This document shows, in pieces, positions 8,990 to 21,564 of a stretch of 64,000 nucleotides of DNA. The notes under the pieces are model-generated. The model did no database searches. It saw only the letters and a program-made list of their open reading frames with translations, and had not been told where the DNA came from. The translations under genes were made by a program, and so were the position numbers. Each line of letters begins with the position of its first letter. Position 1 is the stretch's first letter. The stretch is from Prorocentrum cordatum (lineage: Eukaryota > Sar > Dinophyceae > Prorocentrales > Prorocentraceae), in NCBI GenBank assembly GCA_963575745.1, contig CAUYUJ010018048.1, forward strand, positions 698,800 to 762,799, given 5' to 3'.

Positions 8990-10960
8990 TGTCCCTTGAG
9001 AGAATATTGTAGTCCTCTTGGGGACTCTTCGGATCCCTGGGGCCTCCTGAAGCGCCTTGGGTGCCTCTTCGGGCCTCTTTGGAGTCTCTTGGGAATCTCT
9101 TCAGGCCTTTTGGAGACATCTTGAGAGCCTCTTGGCTCCCCCTGGGCGCCACTTGGGGCCCTCTTGTGGCACTCTTGGGAGCCTCGGGGTCCATCTTGGA
9201 GCAATTTGGAGGAGACGGAGGATTGTTTTTTCCTGTAGTTTTGGTGGCTCGGACGGCCCGAAGACGGCCTCCAGAGCCCACATCTCTTTGTTGAGTATTC
9301 TACTGCTCGCATTTGGAGATCGATCCAAGGAGGGGCTGTAGTACATTAGCAGCCCCTCCCAGAGGCCAACTGCTACTAAAGCCTCAGTAACAACATTGCT
9401 GCTGGCCGCCTCGCCGCCTCCCGATGCCGTCTTGGGGCACCCTGGGAGCCTCGAGGACGGTCTGGGGCCATCTTGGAGGAGATCGGTCAGAGGAGGAGGG
9501 CTCCTTCATCAGGGTCCCTCCCCCCAGGAGGCCGACGTGCAGCCAAAACCGGAGGACGAGCATTGCTTCTGGCCTTCTCACCGAGGCCTCGTGAGGAGTC
9601 TCGGGTGCCTCCGTGGGGGCCCCTTGGGGCCCCTGGCCGGTCTCTTGGGAGCCTCTTGGGGGCACCTCTGGTCTGGGCCCTCTGGGGGGGCCTCTTGGGG
9701 CCGTCTTGCGGCACACTTGGGGGCCTCGGGGGCCATCTTGGGGCCATCTTGGAGGAGATCGATGAAAGGAGGGGCCGTACTAGATTAGCGTCCACCCTGC
9801 CGAGGAAGCCAACTTGTTGCCAAAGCCTTGATAAACTAACACCGATGATGGGCTTCTTGCCGATGCAATCTTGGACGCTCTAACTACACGCGACTCCTCC
9901 CCTCCAGGTCCAGGGGAAAGGGGGAGTGGGAGAGGTCAACCCATCCCCGACGGGGAAGAGGGAAGATGGAAACATCGCGCCCAGAGGGCTGGTGGGATTA
10001 GGCTTAACTGGCCCATCTTGTGCAATATTGAATGCATCCGGAATCATGGGCCACCAGTGGCACTTCAGCTACAGGCGACCACCTCGGTCTGGACCCTAGG
10101 GAGGGAATGGGAAAAAGGTTAGTCGAGAGAGCTGATGCGAGAACCACTTGCGTATGCCACTAGGGCTGCTGGAAATGATGTTCCAAACGCGGCAGCAGTT
10201 TTCCAGTTGGGGACAGTTTCAGTTCGACCGTGCGCTGACTTGCCCGTTCTGGTGCCGCCCAAATCACAGCGATCTCGCCACTGTCCGAGAGGGTTGCGAA
10301 GAGGCAGGCATGCCAAGTGTATTTTTTTGCTTCAGCAAGTCTGTTTTGCTTTCTCTCCATTCCATCGTTCCGCATGCCCTGTCAGATCCAGCGCTGCGTG
10401 ACATTCTTAAGTGCGGCAGGATACCGCGGCCGCCTTGGTTTGGTGGTCGTTCATGAGCGCGGATATCAGTATATCGCGGTTGCGATAATTGTTGACGCTT
10501 CGCGAATCCCCACCAGCCCATCCAGAAACGATGCCCAGAAGGATTGTCTCGATCAGGGAAGTGGGCATTATGAGACATCTTGGGATATCTTGAGCCATCT
10601 TGGAGGTCATGTTGGGCTCTCCCAGGCGCTCTTGGAGTCATCTTTATCAGTGCCCCCCCAAGAGGCCAACATGTGGCGAAAACCTTAGTGAAATCAATGA
10701 TTTGGCATTCTCGCCGAGGCCTCTTGGAGCATCTTGGGTGCCTATGTGGGGTCTTTTAAGGGCCTCTTGGGGGTCTCTTGGGAGCCTCTTGGGGGCATCC
10801 TGGGGGCCTTTTGGGGCTTCCTGGCCACCTCTTGGGGCCCTCTTGGGGCAGCCTTCGGAGCCTTGGGGCATCTTTGGGCCATCTTGGGCGAGACCGATCA
10901 CAGGAGGGGGGGTTACGGATTACATTCCCCCCCAAGAGGCCAACATGGGACCACATTTCT
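8990..10960. repeat. Diverged repeats of the CTTGGGGCCTCTTGG type
   Basis: The blocks 9000-9390, 9430-9560, 9590-9830 and 10560-10960 alternate CTTGG-rich text with a conserved junction: GAGGAGATCGATC(A)AAGGAGGGG, then CCAAGAGGCCAACATG and CCAAAACCTTAGTGA-like sequence. These are old, partly tandem copies. The repeat F copy at 10500-10570 lies between them. Reading frames through these blocks are low-complexity and were not called. Confidence 0.55.
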
Positions 10961-11329
10961 AGTATAACCAATGAGTTTGGCTTCCTCGCCGAGGCCGTTG
11001 TGGACGCTCCAACGACTCGCGAACCCCCCCTTTCAGGTCCATGGGGAGGGGGTAGGGGGAGGGGTCCACCCCTTCCCGAAGGGGAAGAAGGAGGGGTGGA
11101 AGAGGAAACTCCCTAAACCACCGACGCCCAGAGGGCGGGTGGGATTAAGCCCATGGGGTATATGGCGCGAGCGCGACTAGGTTGCCAACCACTCCTGCTT
11201 CCCCTTCTCCACACTTGAACACTATGAATACTACGTTCACCCCTCCCCTGAAATTGCCCTGAAGATATTCCGCCCCCTCTGCGTGCTGTTTTTTTTACCA
11301 CTGGGTTTCAAAACTTGAGTTTGTTCTTT

Positions 11330-12540
11330 GTTTCACATGGTTTGTTGTTCAATCCGACTGATGTCGGTGTGCCAAAATTGTGTTTCTGCTGCAGCGTGGT
11401 CCTCATTTTCGGATCGGCGCTGTGCTTCCGTCGTTCAGAATGGCTTTGCAGACCCAGCGCGGGCCCTTTCTCTGGATCCACGAGTCTTGCTTCATTGTGG
11501 TGCCCTCCTCATTTCCCCTCCTCCGCCTTCCCTCGTCTTGCTGTTCCTCCCGCTCCTTCCACTCCAGTTCCTGCTGCTTCTGCTCGTCTCGCCCCAGCGT
11601 GGGCCACTTTTCTGAGTCCGAGTCTTTTTCATCGTTCTTGCCCCGCCCATTTCTTCTCCTCCGCCTTCCCCTGGTCCTCCTTTTTGCTACCAATATTTCC
11701 GCTTTAGTTCCTGCTGTTGTTGTTCGTCCTCATCCTTTTCCTCCCGCTCATCATCCTGCTCACCCGCCACCTCCTCTTGTGCACGCAGCTCTGATTTTTT
11801 CCGATTGCGCCGAATACGATGTGGACTTTCAGTGGGAGTCGCAGGTCGGCTAGGACGCACGCATCCGCGGATAGAGAAAACTCAGCGCCGTGGGAGGGGA
11901 TAGGAGGAAGGGATAGGATGTCAGATGAGTCGCGATCGCACCTAGCTTGCCACACTCCCCCTCTCCTCCTTCCCTCCTCCCCTCCTCTCCTCCTTCCCTC
12001 CCTCTCATTATGAATTCCCTCTACCCGACGAAGTCTGGTGTGTGTGTGTGTTGCGCCTTTTCCGCGTCATGTGATCTGTTTTACGCGCGCGATCTCAACC
12101 ATTGATATTCCACGTGGTTGTTATTCGGAAACCTTTGTGTGTTTCAAAGCGCGATGCTCCCCCCCCGTTCAGAATGGCGCTTGTTCTCCCAAGTTCTTGT
12201 CACTTTTTGGATCCAACTCCTTCCTCATTGTTGTCCTCCCTTGGTCCTCCGGCTCCCGTTCCTCCCGCTCCTGCTCATGTTGCTGTTGTTCCCGTTCGTC
12301 TTCCCCCTTCCTCAGTCTCCTCCTTTTCCTCCTGCTCATGCTGGTTTTCCTCAGCCGATGTACGCAGCTCCCCTTGTCTGTTCTGATTGCACACAACACG
12401 ATGATATGCTCTTTGGGGTTCCAGGCCCGCTATGACGCCCTTCGGCGGATAGGTACAAGACACAACTCAATGGGAAGGGATTGGCAAGCGGGGTAGGATG
12501 TCAAACATGGGGCGAGTGCTCCTGGCTTGCCCTCCCCTAC
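11330..12540. repeat. Diverged tandem duplication, period about 0.7 kb
   Basis: 11330-11965 and 12070-12540 share an ordered set of segments: GTTCAGAATGGC, a TGGATCCA-like site, a pyrimidine tract rich in CTCC, TCTGATT-GC, GCGGATA and a closing GATGTCA...GCTTGCC. The copies differ at many positions and by indels. No gene was recognised in either. Confidence 0.6.
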
Positions 12541-12879
12541 CTTTTCCCCTCGATTCCACCTCGTCACTTTCCCCCCCACCTTCCCCTCCTATCCCCCCCC
12601 CCCTCCAACTCTCCCCCTCCGCCCCAGGCGTGGGCTGGAGCCGTCGGAGACATTTCCCGTCGGTGCAGTTTGGAGTGTGGCCTCCCCAGTGCGACACTGC
12701 AGTTCGCCCCAGGCTCGCGCTTGCCCAGGCGCGAGTCGGCACAACCATTCCTTCAGCCAGATCACGGCCACCCGCTTGGCATCGCAGGCACAGGCGTGCT
12801 CGCTCGGCTGCCAGGCGGCTCCTGCGGATCGAGAAGTTGAGGGTCATTCTGAATGAGCATCACGGGTCCCAGGCGCCTC

Positions 12880-13850
12880 TTATGAGTGGAGTTGCAGAGA
12901 GCGGCGCCCGCCAAGGCCGTATATCCAACAATGCCCAGAAGGAACCGCGATGGGCTTGCGTGGCGACGCGGCAGTGCGATTTCCAGGGCAACTACGCCAG
13001 CAACGATCAGTGGTACACTTGCGGTCGCGACCGTCGTGGGGTGCTTGATCCAAGGTCCGTACCACGACAGCGGTCTTCCTCCAAGCATGCTGTCTCGTTG
13101 GCCTCGAGGAGACGGTGGTGGCAAAAACCAGAAAGATGCCGACGGCACTGGAGGGCCTCCGACTCTCTCTGATGAAGTTCCCCAAGCACGCCGAACACTG
13201 GGGGCCTTGCGCAAGTTGGGCCTCTCCAGCGACAGCGCCGCCATCCAGCAGGCTCGACGTGATGTACAGTATGCTGACGGGAGAGAGAGAGAGAGAGACA
13301 GAGAGAGAGAGAGAGAAAGAGAGAACCAGAGAAACAAAACAACGAACACAGGGAACTATGCCATTCTACACGCACGCCCGACGATGTGCGCCGGGCTCTC
13401 GACAGGCACGCGGCCAAATCCAAGGAGGTGGAGGAACATAGAAATTCGGTCTCTGAGTTGGAAGCCGGACTGCTCGAGAAGAGGACCGCCCTGGAGACCG
13501 CCACTGCCGAGTTGCAGAACATTCGTTCAGAGGTGCACCTGGCCAGGACAGCCGTCCTTGCGTCCAGTGCACAGCCTGCGAGCACTACTCCTACGCTTCA
13601 GGATGTAGTGGATCGGCTCCAGGCAGTGGTTGTGGGGGGCCCAGCGGCTATCTTGGCAGGCAGCCCGCAGGCGATGTTGCAGACATTCGGTGGCCAGTTG
13701 CAGTTGCAACATGTTTTTTCCAGCAGTTGCAGCAGCAGCAGCAGCAGCACCTTCTGCAGGCAATGCCGACCGACGGCACCACCGCACCAGCCTCGCCAGT
13801 ACTTTCGGGGCAATACTCTTTTTATGAGCAGGAGGCGCAGGATGAAAACA
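12880..13850 (+). pseudogene. Broken ORF1 of a LINE-like element: RanBP2-type zinc finger and coiled coil
   Basis: At 12942-13030 one frame encodes a RanBP2-like finger (WACVATRQC ... NYASNDQWYTCGRDR). The third Cys position is Trp (TGG), so zinc binding is probably lost. A second frame (13115-13275) has LGALRKLGLSSDSAAIQQA, and a third (13380-13580) a heptad-like coiled coil (HAAKSKEVEEHRNSVSELE). A (GA)n tract at 13281-13325 lies between these. Finger, linker and coiled coil in that order match the N-terminal part of dinoflagellate retroelement proteins as I know them. The frame changes suggest decay, though the GA tract could be an intron. Confidence 0.5.
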
Positions 13851-13859
13851 TAGCGGGTT

Positions 13860-15260
13860 CGGGCTCCAGTTTGATGCCTCTTCTACGTTGCCATGCCGCG
13901 GCTGTTTAACCACGAACTTCGCTCCTTTGACGATGTACTCCCCGCAGCTGTTTTTCATAATCGCAGTTGTGACCCAGGTTCAGTCGTCGCCAGGCAGGCG
14001 ACCCAGGCCCAGGGCCGTGCTGGCACAGGAGTCGGCAGATCAGCGCGCGGCCTGGGCGCCCAGCCAGTTTTGCAGGATCCCACCATTTTGGGTCAATCAG
14101 TCGATGTGGAGTGGGTGAAAAATGGTTACTGTGCGTCCTACCTTTGTCTGAACTTCACGCACCTGCTCGTCAAAATCCCGGGCTCGACCCAGGTTCAGTC
14201 GTCGCGGGGCGGACGGCCTAGGCCCAGGGCAGCGCTGACACAGGAGTAGGCAGATCGACGATTGGACTGGGCGCCCAGCCCGCACCTCTAGTCAATCAGT
14301 TGCCATGGGGGTGAGCGGCCATGGGCTTTCGCTATCACAGGTACTTGGGCGGCTACATTATTTTTCTCCCTCGCGGAGGGCAGCTCGCCGGAGCAAGCGG
14401 AAGCCCCCCGCATTCGCCGCATGTAACGCCAATGGGTGGTCTCGGCTTCGGGATTTCTCAGAGGAAAGAGCGACGGGGGCCCTCATCGTTGTGCTTTCAG
14501 ATGTCCGGGTTCGTGCCAGCCTCGCGTGAGCGATGGTTCGGACGCGACGATGATGATGATAGTGATGATGTTCCACATGGCGATCCAGGTATCGACTGAT
14601 TGGACGAGATGCGGCAAGATGTTCAGCAGGGACCTGGTGATGAAGGATCTCGCGTTTGGCGTCCGGATTTTCTATGTCAGCAGTTTTGCGCCAGGGCTGA
14701 GGGGGAGCTGGCCCCCTCTTCCACGTCGCAGCTTACGGCAAATACCAAGGTCGATGGGGGCCTCGCGACAGACTGCAGGGCCACTGCGGGATGGGCCCTC
14801 GCACGACAGCAGCCTGCTTGGACTGCTCACCCTCGCGCAGTTCGGAACCTTCAGCATCGGCTGGAAGATCTTGCGAACATAGCTGCGAAGCATGGGTGTA
14901 TCCCTTCGCCTTTGCAATCCATCGCCTGGCAACCGCTGTTGGATTTTGCTCGCGGGAGTGGTCGGTTTCGACGGCTCGCGGCTTCGCTCGCCGATGGATC
15001 GGCCGGCGAGGTCGTCTTATACATCGCCTGCGTCTTCGCCCAACCGTCGCAGTGCCACGCGGTCTTCCTGCGCGCCCCGGCTGCCTGCATGGCTGAGCTC
15101 GCTGCGGTCGAGGGGCGGCGGCGAGGCCAGGGCCTTGTCAAACATTATTGGAATTGTCAGTGCAGCCGCCCCAATCCAATGCATTGTTGGACGAAGCCTC
15201 GGGCGTCAGCTCTTTCAGGGGCGCGCCTCATTGGAGCCCTGCAGTCACGCTGGCGATGCG
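13860..15260. other. Unassigned sequence between LINE-like remnants
   Basis: Open frames exist (for example 14600-15265) but show no domain I recognise. 13980-14070 and 14190-14280 are a short duplication (CCAGGTTCAGTCGTCG ... GGCCCAGGGC). An endonuclease domain, expected here in an intact LINE, was not found. Confidence 0.4.
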
Positions 15261-15269
15261 GCTAACGTG

Positions 15270-16350
15270 CAGCGGGATTTCTGGAGCGGCAACTGGGATG
15301 GTGGATCTCCGACAGAATTCCTGGGCGATCTCAACCATGAGCTCGCGCAGCTTCACGACGTGGGCCCCCGTTTGCCGCCTGCGGGGACTCAGGAGTAGAG
15401 GAAAGCTCCCATTGCTTTTCTGGCCACGGGGGGCGATTTGTGGCGCCCCAAGAACGGGGCCCTGGTTTCCGATGGGGCCTGTTTTGTTTTCTGATCTGTG
15501 TTTTACTCGTGAAGTGTGGTCCTCTGGGCGAAGTCAGTTGCGGCGCGCGCGTCGTTCCACTTTGGAAGCCGACAGGTGAGCAGCGCCCGATCGCCCCGTG
15601 GCATCGCGATTTCGTGCGCGGGCCAAGGCCAGAACTGATCACGCGCGAGCTTGGGCTAATCAGCTAGGCCGCCCGCGCATGGCATTGAGTAGTCGACGAC
15701 GGACGTCGCCTCGAGAGCCTTGCTATATGGCGAGGCTCACCCCCGCCAGGACAAAAAGGCTTTCGATGGGGATTGCTCTTGCTTGCGCGCCATCGCAGAC
15801 ACGGAGGAGTTTTTCTTCAACCGATCATCGTCGCTTGCCGTTGCGCTCGCTGCCGCTGCGCGCGGGTTCCCTGGGGCACTGGCGCGCCCTGCGATGCGCA
15901 TTTGCACGCGCGGGCGACGTTTAGCTCGGGCTGGGGCCTTCTCCGAACCAGTTATCGCTTCTCGGGGGCTCTTCATGGCAGTGCTCCTTTTACACGTGGT
16001 ATTGTTGACCCCAGTGTGTTCGCCGCATGGTTGCTCCGCGCGCGTCGATCGCGCGCTGCACGCGTGCGCGGACGTCCTGACCATCCAAGTGAAGGCTATT
16101 GGTGATCATTCTCGAGCACGCGTGCTACGTCTTGAAGGGCGTCGTTGATTTGCTCGGGCCCATCGACTTGGCCCCCGCCAGACACAATCTGACCGTGACT
16201 TGTGCATGTCCGTCGGTGGCCAAACGTGCATGTCGCGCTCATGGGCGCTGCGCTTATCCTCGCCAATCGGCATTTGGAGTCGCGGGAACGACGTCGCGTC
16301 AGGGCGTGCTCTTCGACGTTCAGAGGCTAAGGCTAGGACTTGCAAGATGA
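15270..16350 (+). pseudogene. Reverse transcriptase remnant of the LINE-like element
   Basis: Pieces in different frames follow the order of a dinoflagellate LINE RT. First comes a pre-RT segment (RDFWSGNWDGG, 15270-15310). Then KPTGEQRPIA (about 15570-15600) is the fingers motif before the palm. EEFF with LAVALAAARGF follows (15800-15870), then a TRGIVDP segment (about 15990) and DHSRARVL with LLGPID...NLTVT (16100-16200). At least three frame changes and one stop separate them, and no YxDD box survives. It is downstream of the finger/coiled-coil remnant, as expected for one element. Confidence 0.5.
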
Positions 16351-19190
16351 GCGGGCGATTCCCTTGACTCGGGCGTCGAAGCAAGGCAGGGGCTCTCACG
16401 GGGAAGTTGTCCTAATGGCAGCCGTTCATGCCTCTCGCAACCGCGGCGCAGGCGCGCGCGGTGCCCCTCCTGAAGTAGTTGGCTCCATGCGCGAAGCCAC
16501 GCGCAGTGCGGGGGGCGAGCCAGGGAAGGCAGGATCGGCTTGGACATTTTCCATGCACGGTGGAGGCGCCCCGGGCCTTCAGATTGTTGCCGGGGCAGAT
16601 CCCATGTATCAATGGCGTCTCCCATGCCGGGATCGCGATCAGTAGACGTTGCTGCGGGCTGTTTGGGAACGGCAGGTATTGTTTATTTATCCCTCTAAGC
16701 ATCCATGGGGGCAAGTATCGGGCCCTACTGGGGCTGCTCTCCTTGTTTTTTGCTGTTGTTGCGATGGGCGTCGTCGTCGCTCGTCGCGGTTCGTGCCGAT
16801 CGCGGGGGGATCCTCGACCTTCGACGCGCCTCGCCTCTAGCTGTGCGCGAAGTGGCTCGCGATGACGCGGCGCGTCGCTCGCGGGGGGTCTGGGCTGCTC
16901 GACCTGATCGGGGCAGCTCGCGGCGCATTGGGCCAGGGGCCCCCGCCGGGCATTGGCCGGGGCTCATCGCGTCCCTCTTGGGGGAGGCCCGACGGGGTGA
17001 GAGCCCAGGCGCGGCGTGTGTCTGATCCTGCAAAACTGCATCGACGCGGCCCAGGGCCCGTCGTGCCCTGGGCCTTCCGCTGACCTCATTCGCATTCTTT
17101 GGGCGCGCGCGCGTAGCGAAGAGGCTTGGAATGAACTGCAGATGACCAGGAATCGCCGCGCTCTCCCACCCCGCCTCTACTCCGTGGCATTGGGCGCGGG
17201 GAATGTTATCCAGGTCATATTCCCCGCCCCGCACTTTCGCGATGACTCGCGCACCTGGCCTTCGATGCGCGGAGAGCGTGAGACGGCTGCGGGGCGCGCT
17301 TTCTCGGATGGGGCATGCCGCTGGCCAGGGGCTTCTCCAGCAGGGTGTTTTTTTGCGCAATTTGTGGACCACTGCGCATCGCCACGCGCGCGTGGGCCCC
17401 TACCTGGCCCCGCGCAGACCTCCCGGGGGGCCAAGCTCCACGCGGCAATTCGGATGCATTGGGTGGGCCGCAGTCCTGCTCACCGTCTGCGCCGATTATG
17501 CAGATCTCCCAGCTGGCCTCGCGCGCGGGCCTTCTCGGGGGCGCTCGCCGGGGCGCCCGCGCTATCATCCGTTGCGCGGGATCTGGCTTAGGATCGAATG
17601 CTTGCGCGGTCTTGGGCTTGAGCTTCAAATGTTCCATGTTCTTGGGCGCCAGAAGGGGGCCTTTCGAAGCTCGCGGGCGACTCCGCGGCCTGCCGGGGCG
17701 GGGATTTGCGCGCTGTTCGGTTTTGGGCGCCTGTTTCCCGAAGCGGCCCTATAAGGCTGCTCGCAGACCCTGGGCCTGGATGGCCAGAGCCCGCGCGAGA
17801 TGCGCGGATGGAATTGTTGTGCCGGGCCAGAGCCGGCCTGGGCAGAGACGGAAGGCTCGTCTTTCAGCCGCCGTTCGGTCCGCTGCCCCCCTGGACCTTG
17901 GCCTGATGCGCGTTTTCTCAGAGACAGGCGCTGCGCGGCGCTGCTCCACCTGGGCCGAGGCGGCGAGGTCCACGAAGCAGTGGAAGAAGCGCAGATTATC
18001 GATGCTTGCTGGTCCTGGTTCGGGGGCGCAGTTTTGCGCCCCCGCGCGCGGGGGTTGAGGGGCTGGCTCTGCCGGAGGCATGGCCGCTGAGCTCGATGCG
18101 CCCCGCGGCGGTGGAGGTGTCCGAGTCCGCGGGGCCTCGCCGAGTGGTCGACGAGCCCAGGCTGTCATCTCTGCTGTCAGTCCTCCTGGCCCGCCCGCCC
18201 CGTCTCAGCCTGATTCTGTGCGTGCTGGTCGTAGCGACGCAGGCCCCGCTGGATCATGGGCCGCCGAGTTTGACGTTATTGTCGCCAGCGAGGCGAGCTA
18301 TCGCGATGAACTGGGCGGCGGTCGAGCGTCTTCCTCGCCGTCGCAGTCGCGGGGGGAGTGGCAGTCCAGCGCTGGTGCTGATCGAGCTCGTTCACTTCGA
18401 GCTTCCATCTTTCCTGGGGTTGCCTCTTCCCCTTCTACTGCTGCCCCTGCTGCGGCCCGTGCGAGGCCTGCTCTCCTGCCTCCTCTCCTCCTCGGGTGGT
18501 GCGGGCGCGGGTGGGGGGGCCGAGCCCGCCCCTGAGTGGGCCGAGAGTCCGCTTCGTTCCCCGCGACCACGGAGCGCTCGCCGACACCGTCGGCGCGATG
18601 GAGGCCCGCCCCGCTCCCCCCACCCCGCGCGAGAGAGAGAGAGAGAGAGAGAGAGCCGCGTTTCAAGTCTGGTAGGGCGACTCCCAGACGTGAATCGCTC
18701 GTGCTGGGCTCATGGCATGCCTTGGCCCCTCCCTCCGTCGGTGACCTTCCCCCTTTCGCCCGCTCGTGGTCATCAGCTCCTTGTGGCCCCAGGGGGGGCC
18801 GTTATCTGTCTGCGCTGTGGTGGAAGATCGTTGCTCGACCCCTGCCTTCCGACTCCCTCGAAGAGGGGTTTCTCTTACATCCGTCGCTTCGAGACTCTTC
18901 GGCGCCCGTCCGATTCGCGTCGTCACGAAGCGATCTCCAGCACTCGTAGGTTGCAGGCCTCTGATCCAGAAGTGCGCTGGCTGCAGTTCGGGTAACTCGC
19001 GTTTTGTTTTCCATTATTTAGAGTTTCGTTTCTCTCATAAGCTCGTCGGTGCGCGCGGGGCCCCTCCCTGCCGTGATGCTTTGATGGGCGAATGGGTGGG
19101 GGTCGCACCGTGCGATGGGCCTAGGCCAGTGGTTTGGGTCCGCCTTCGAGAGGCCTTTAGCGCACTGCGCGACGGAGTCCTTTTCAGCCT
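16350..19190. other. Unassigned GC-rich sequence
   Basis: Several long frames overlap on both strands, which is expected at this GC content. None showed a family signature. The start may contain the decayed 3' part of the LINE-like element. 18631-18657 is a (GA)n microsatellite. Confidence 0.4.
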
Positions 19191-19196
19191 GCGTGC

Positions 19197-19386
19197 GCTC
19201 TTCAGCTTGCGTGCTCTCCCCCTCCCCCCTTCCCACCTCCCCCCCCTCCCTCCCTTCCCTTCTCTCCCCCCTCCTCTGTACCCCCTCCACCTTCCCTCCC
19301 TCCTTCCCCCTCCCCTCTCCCCCCTCCATTATCACCCCTCCTCTCCATCCCCTCCCCCCGCCTCCCTTCCCCCTCCCCCCCCATCC
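19197..19386. repeat. Polypyrimidine tract (C/T-rich)
   Basis: About 190 bp of almost pure C and T on the + strand, in units such as CCCTCC and TTCCCTCC. Confidence 0.9.
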
Positions 19387-19609
19387 TCGCGAGCGGCGCG
19401 AGACGCGCCCTGTTTTCCCGTGCCCGGTCGTTTGCCGCGGCGCCCTCCCTGAGGAGAAAGGTGAGAAGAAGGGCGACGAGGCCCCGGGCCTCGCGGGGCT
19501 GCCCGTCATCCCGCCCGCTCCTGCTGATGCCTCCTCGTGCTCCTCCTGCCTCTCCCCACCGCCCTTCCGCCCCCTCCCCGTGCCGCTTTTCACGGGCAGT
19601 GATAGGGGG

Positions 19610-19765
19610 GATAGTAATCGCCCATTGATCGTCGATGCGGGCCCGATAGCCCGAACCTGCCCAGGAACGTGTAGATTTACGATCGGGGGTCTAACGCCGA
19701 TCTATCCTCGATGTGTCGCCGATTCCAGGTTTATGTTTCCCCCTTATGCCAGTCCCCCCCTGTCG
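19610..19765. repeat. Dispersed repeat family C, copy 2
   Basis: It contains GATCGTCGATGCGGGCCCGAT, CCTGCCCAGGAACG, CGATCGGGGG, CGATGTGTCGCCGATTCCAGG and TATGTTTCCCCC, in the same order as the copies near 2.0 and 37.0 kb. Confidence 0.5.
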
Positions 19766-19769
19766 TTGT

Positions 19770-21030
19770 CCCGCAGTCTCCTCCTCATCCTGTGATTTGT
19801 TTTCCTGCACTTCGCTCCGCTGCAGCAGACCAGAAATGGGGAGCACATGGCCTTTTCCTTTCTAGCTACCCGCTGCGAGTTGGAGCCTGACAACTCTCTG
19901 CGTGTGTTTTCTCACCGTGTTGCCTCTATCTCGTGCGCTCGGGATCCAGGGGCGTTTATGTATGTGTTGCAAGCTTGGCCGCATTTTTGGCCTGACTGGT
20001 GGGGGGCGCGCGCGCATGGCCCATGGCTGCTCGAGCGCCCCGCCCCGCTCTTCCCAGCGTCTTGCCCCCAGTTGCACCCGTGGCCGCCAAGTCACCCCAA
20101 GAGGGGCCAGGTCAGCATCGTCGGACCGATCCCCACCCCAGCTTGGCCATGTTAGCCCACCAGACGTGCTCGCGCCGACAGAACATCACGACGGAAGTTC
20201 GGCCTCTGCTGGCCTTTCGCCAGGTTTTGGGACCATCGAGAACTTGCTGGGGTTGGATCCTGGGGAGGGGTCTGGACCTCTCGGGTGCCACGCTGTGCAA
20301 GACTCACGGCGTCTGATGCCTGGGGGTCTGAGTCAGCATCGCCAACCTACACGATCCCCATCCCCGTCGGGCCGTGGTACATCAGCCCCACCAGCCCGTC
20401 CCCCCAGGTGGGGATGGGCCCCGCGAGACCCGAAGGAAGCCGCACATATCCCAATTCTGGGTGTTGTGTGGGGGGGAGACAACCAGCGGGGCCAAGGCTC
20501 TGCCAGAGGGGATCGGGCGGGGCGAGGACGAGGACCAGTCCGTTCCAGAGCGTTCCGGAACGCTCTCAGGGCGCTCCGGAACGCTTTGGGAAGCCCGCGG
20601 CGCAGCTGACACCTCCCAGAGCCGCCAGACCTCAGAGATTTCCGAGTTACCCTCACATGGTTTTATCCTCGTTCTGGCTTCCTTGGCGCGAATTCGTGGG
20701 GGACGATGAATTCGGGGGCAGCGAGGGCTACGTAACAGGGACTTTTAGGGCCCCTACAGGGGGCATTGAGGGTCGCAGAGCGAGCCTTCAGGGCCCGAAG
20801 AGACACCTTCCCCTTCCTTCCCTTATATATTGCCGCCCTTCGCGCCCAAGCTTCGTCTTAGGGGGATATGGATCGGTTGACGGTTGAGCGATGCTCGCGA
20901 GGAGGTCCACGAGCCCCCCTGGAGGCCGAAGGCCCGCCGGCACGCCCGAGGGCCCGTTCTCGCTCCAGGCCGCCCCTCGGTGTCCGAGGAATCAAGCAGT
21001 GGCGAAGCGTCCGGGTTTGCCTATAGCCCC
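19770..21030. other. No gene seen; contains an 18-bp perfect palindrome
   Basis: No recognisable domain. 20548-20565 is a perfect palindrome (GAGCGTTCCGGAACGCTC), and a related GCGCTCCGGAACGC follows at 20570-20584. Confidence 0.5.
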
Positions 21031-21039
21031 ACCAAAGAA

Positions 21040-21176
21040 TGTTCTAAGAACCTTTCGTGGTTTCCACGAAATATTCTTAGAACATTTCTGGCGGAGTCTG
21101 TCTCGTTTGAACACATCGGGCTTATGTTCTAAGAACATTGTTTTTGCTATTAGAACACTTCTGGGTTCTAGGAACA
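21040..21176. repeat. Cluster of TTCTAAGAACA hairpins
   Basis: 21040-21060 and 21064-21084 are inverted copies (19 of 21 matching) with a 3-nt loop, a near-perfect hairpin. A shorter palindrome, TGTTCTAAGAACA, lies at 21125-21137, and TTCTAGGAACATTTCGTGG (21167-21185) repeats one arm. Confidence 0.75.
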
Positions 21177-21217
21177 TTTCGTGGTATGACTATAGGAATG
21201 CCGGGACGGCCGGCCCC

Positions 21218-21420
21218 TGCTCTAAGGAGGGTCCGTCGAGGTAACGCCGGCCCGCCCTGGCGTCTTACGCCCTTTTTTTGGGGGGGGGGGTCTCGGGGGG
21301 GTTCTCGTCGCCACGGCCGGGCCCGCGCCGAACAAGGGGTCAGGACCGAGGAGGTCCCGTCGAGGTAGCGCAGGCCTTCCCTGGCGTCCTGCGTACGTTT
21401 TAGGGCTTCTCGTCGCCATT
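21218..21420. repeat. Tandem duplication, about 120-bp period
   Basis: GGTCC-GTCGAGGTA(A/G)CGC, CCTGGCGTC and the following ACG(C/T)...TTCTCGTCGCCA occur twice, at 21228-21318 and 21352-21420. A run of T then G lies in the first copy. Confidence 0.65.
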
Positions 21421-21564
21421 ACTGTGGACAAAACGTACACATCCACACACACACACACATCTGTGCAAAAAACAGAGAAAATGGTCGGGCGGAAAAAGCA
21501 CGCAGACCCGCATCGAAAAAGAGGTCAGGATGGACTCCTGGAGGCGTCCGGGGATCGATTCTGG

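Noticed and set aside
18080-19000. Overlapping ORFs of 130-330 codons
   Set aside because: Open on both strands in very GC-rich DNA, Pro/Ser/Arg-rich and without any motif. Chance openness is the simpler explanation.
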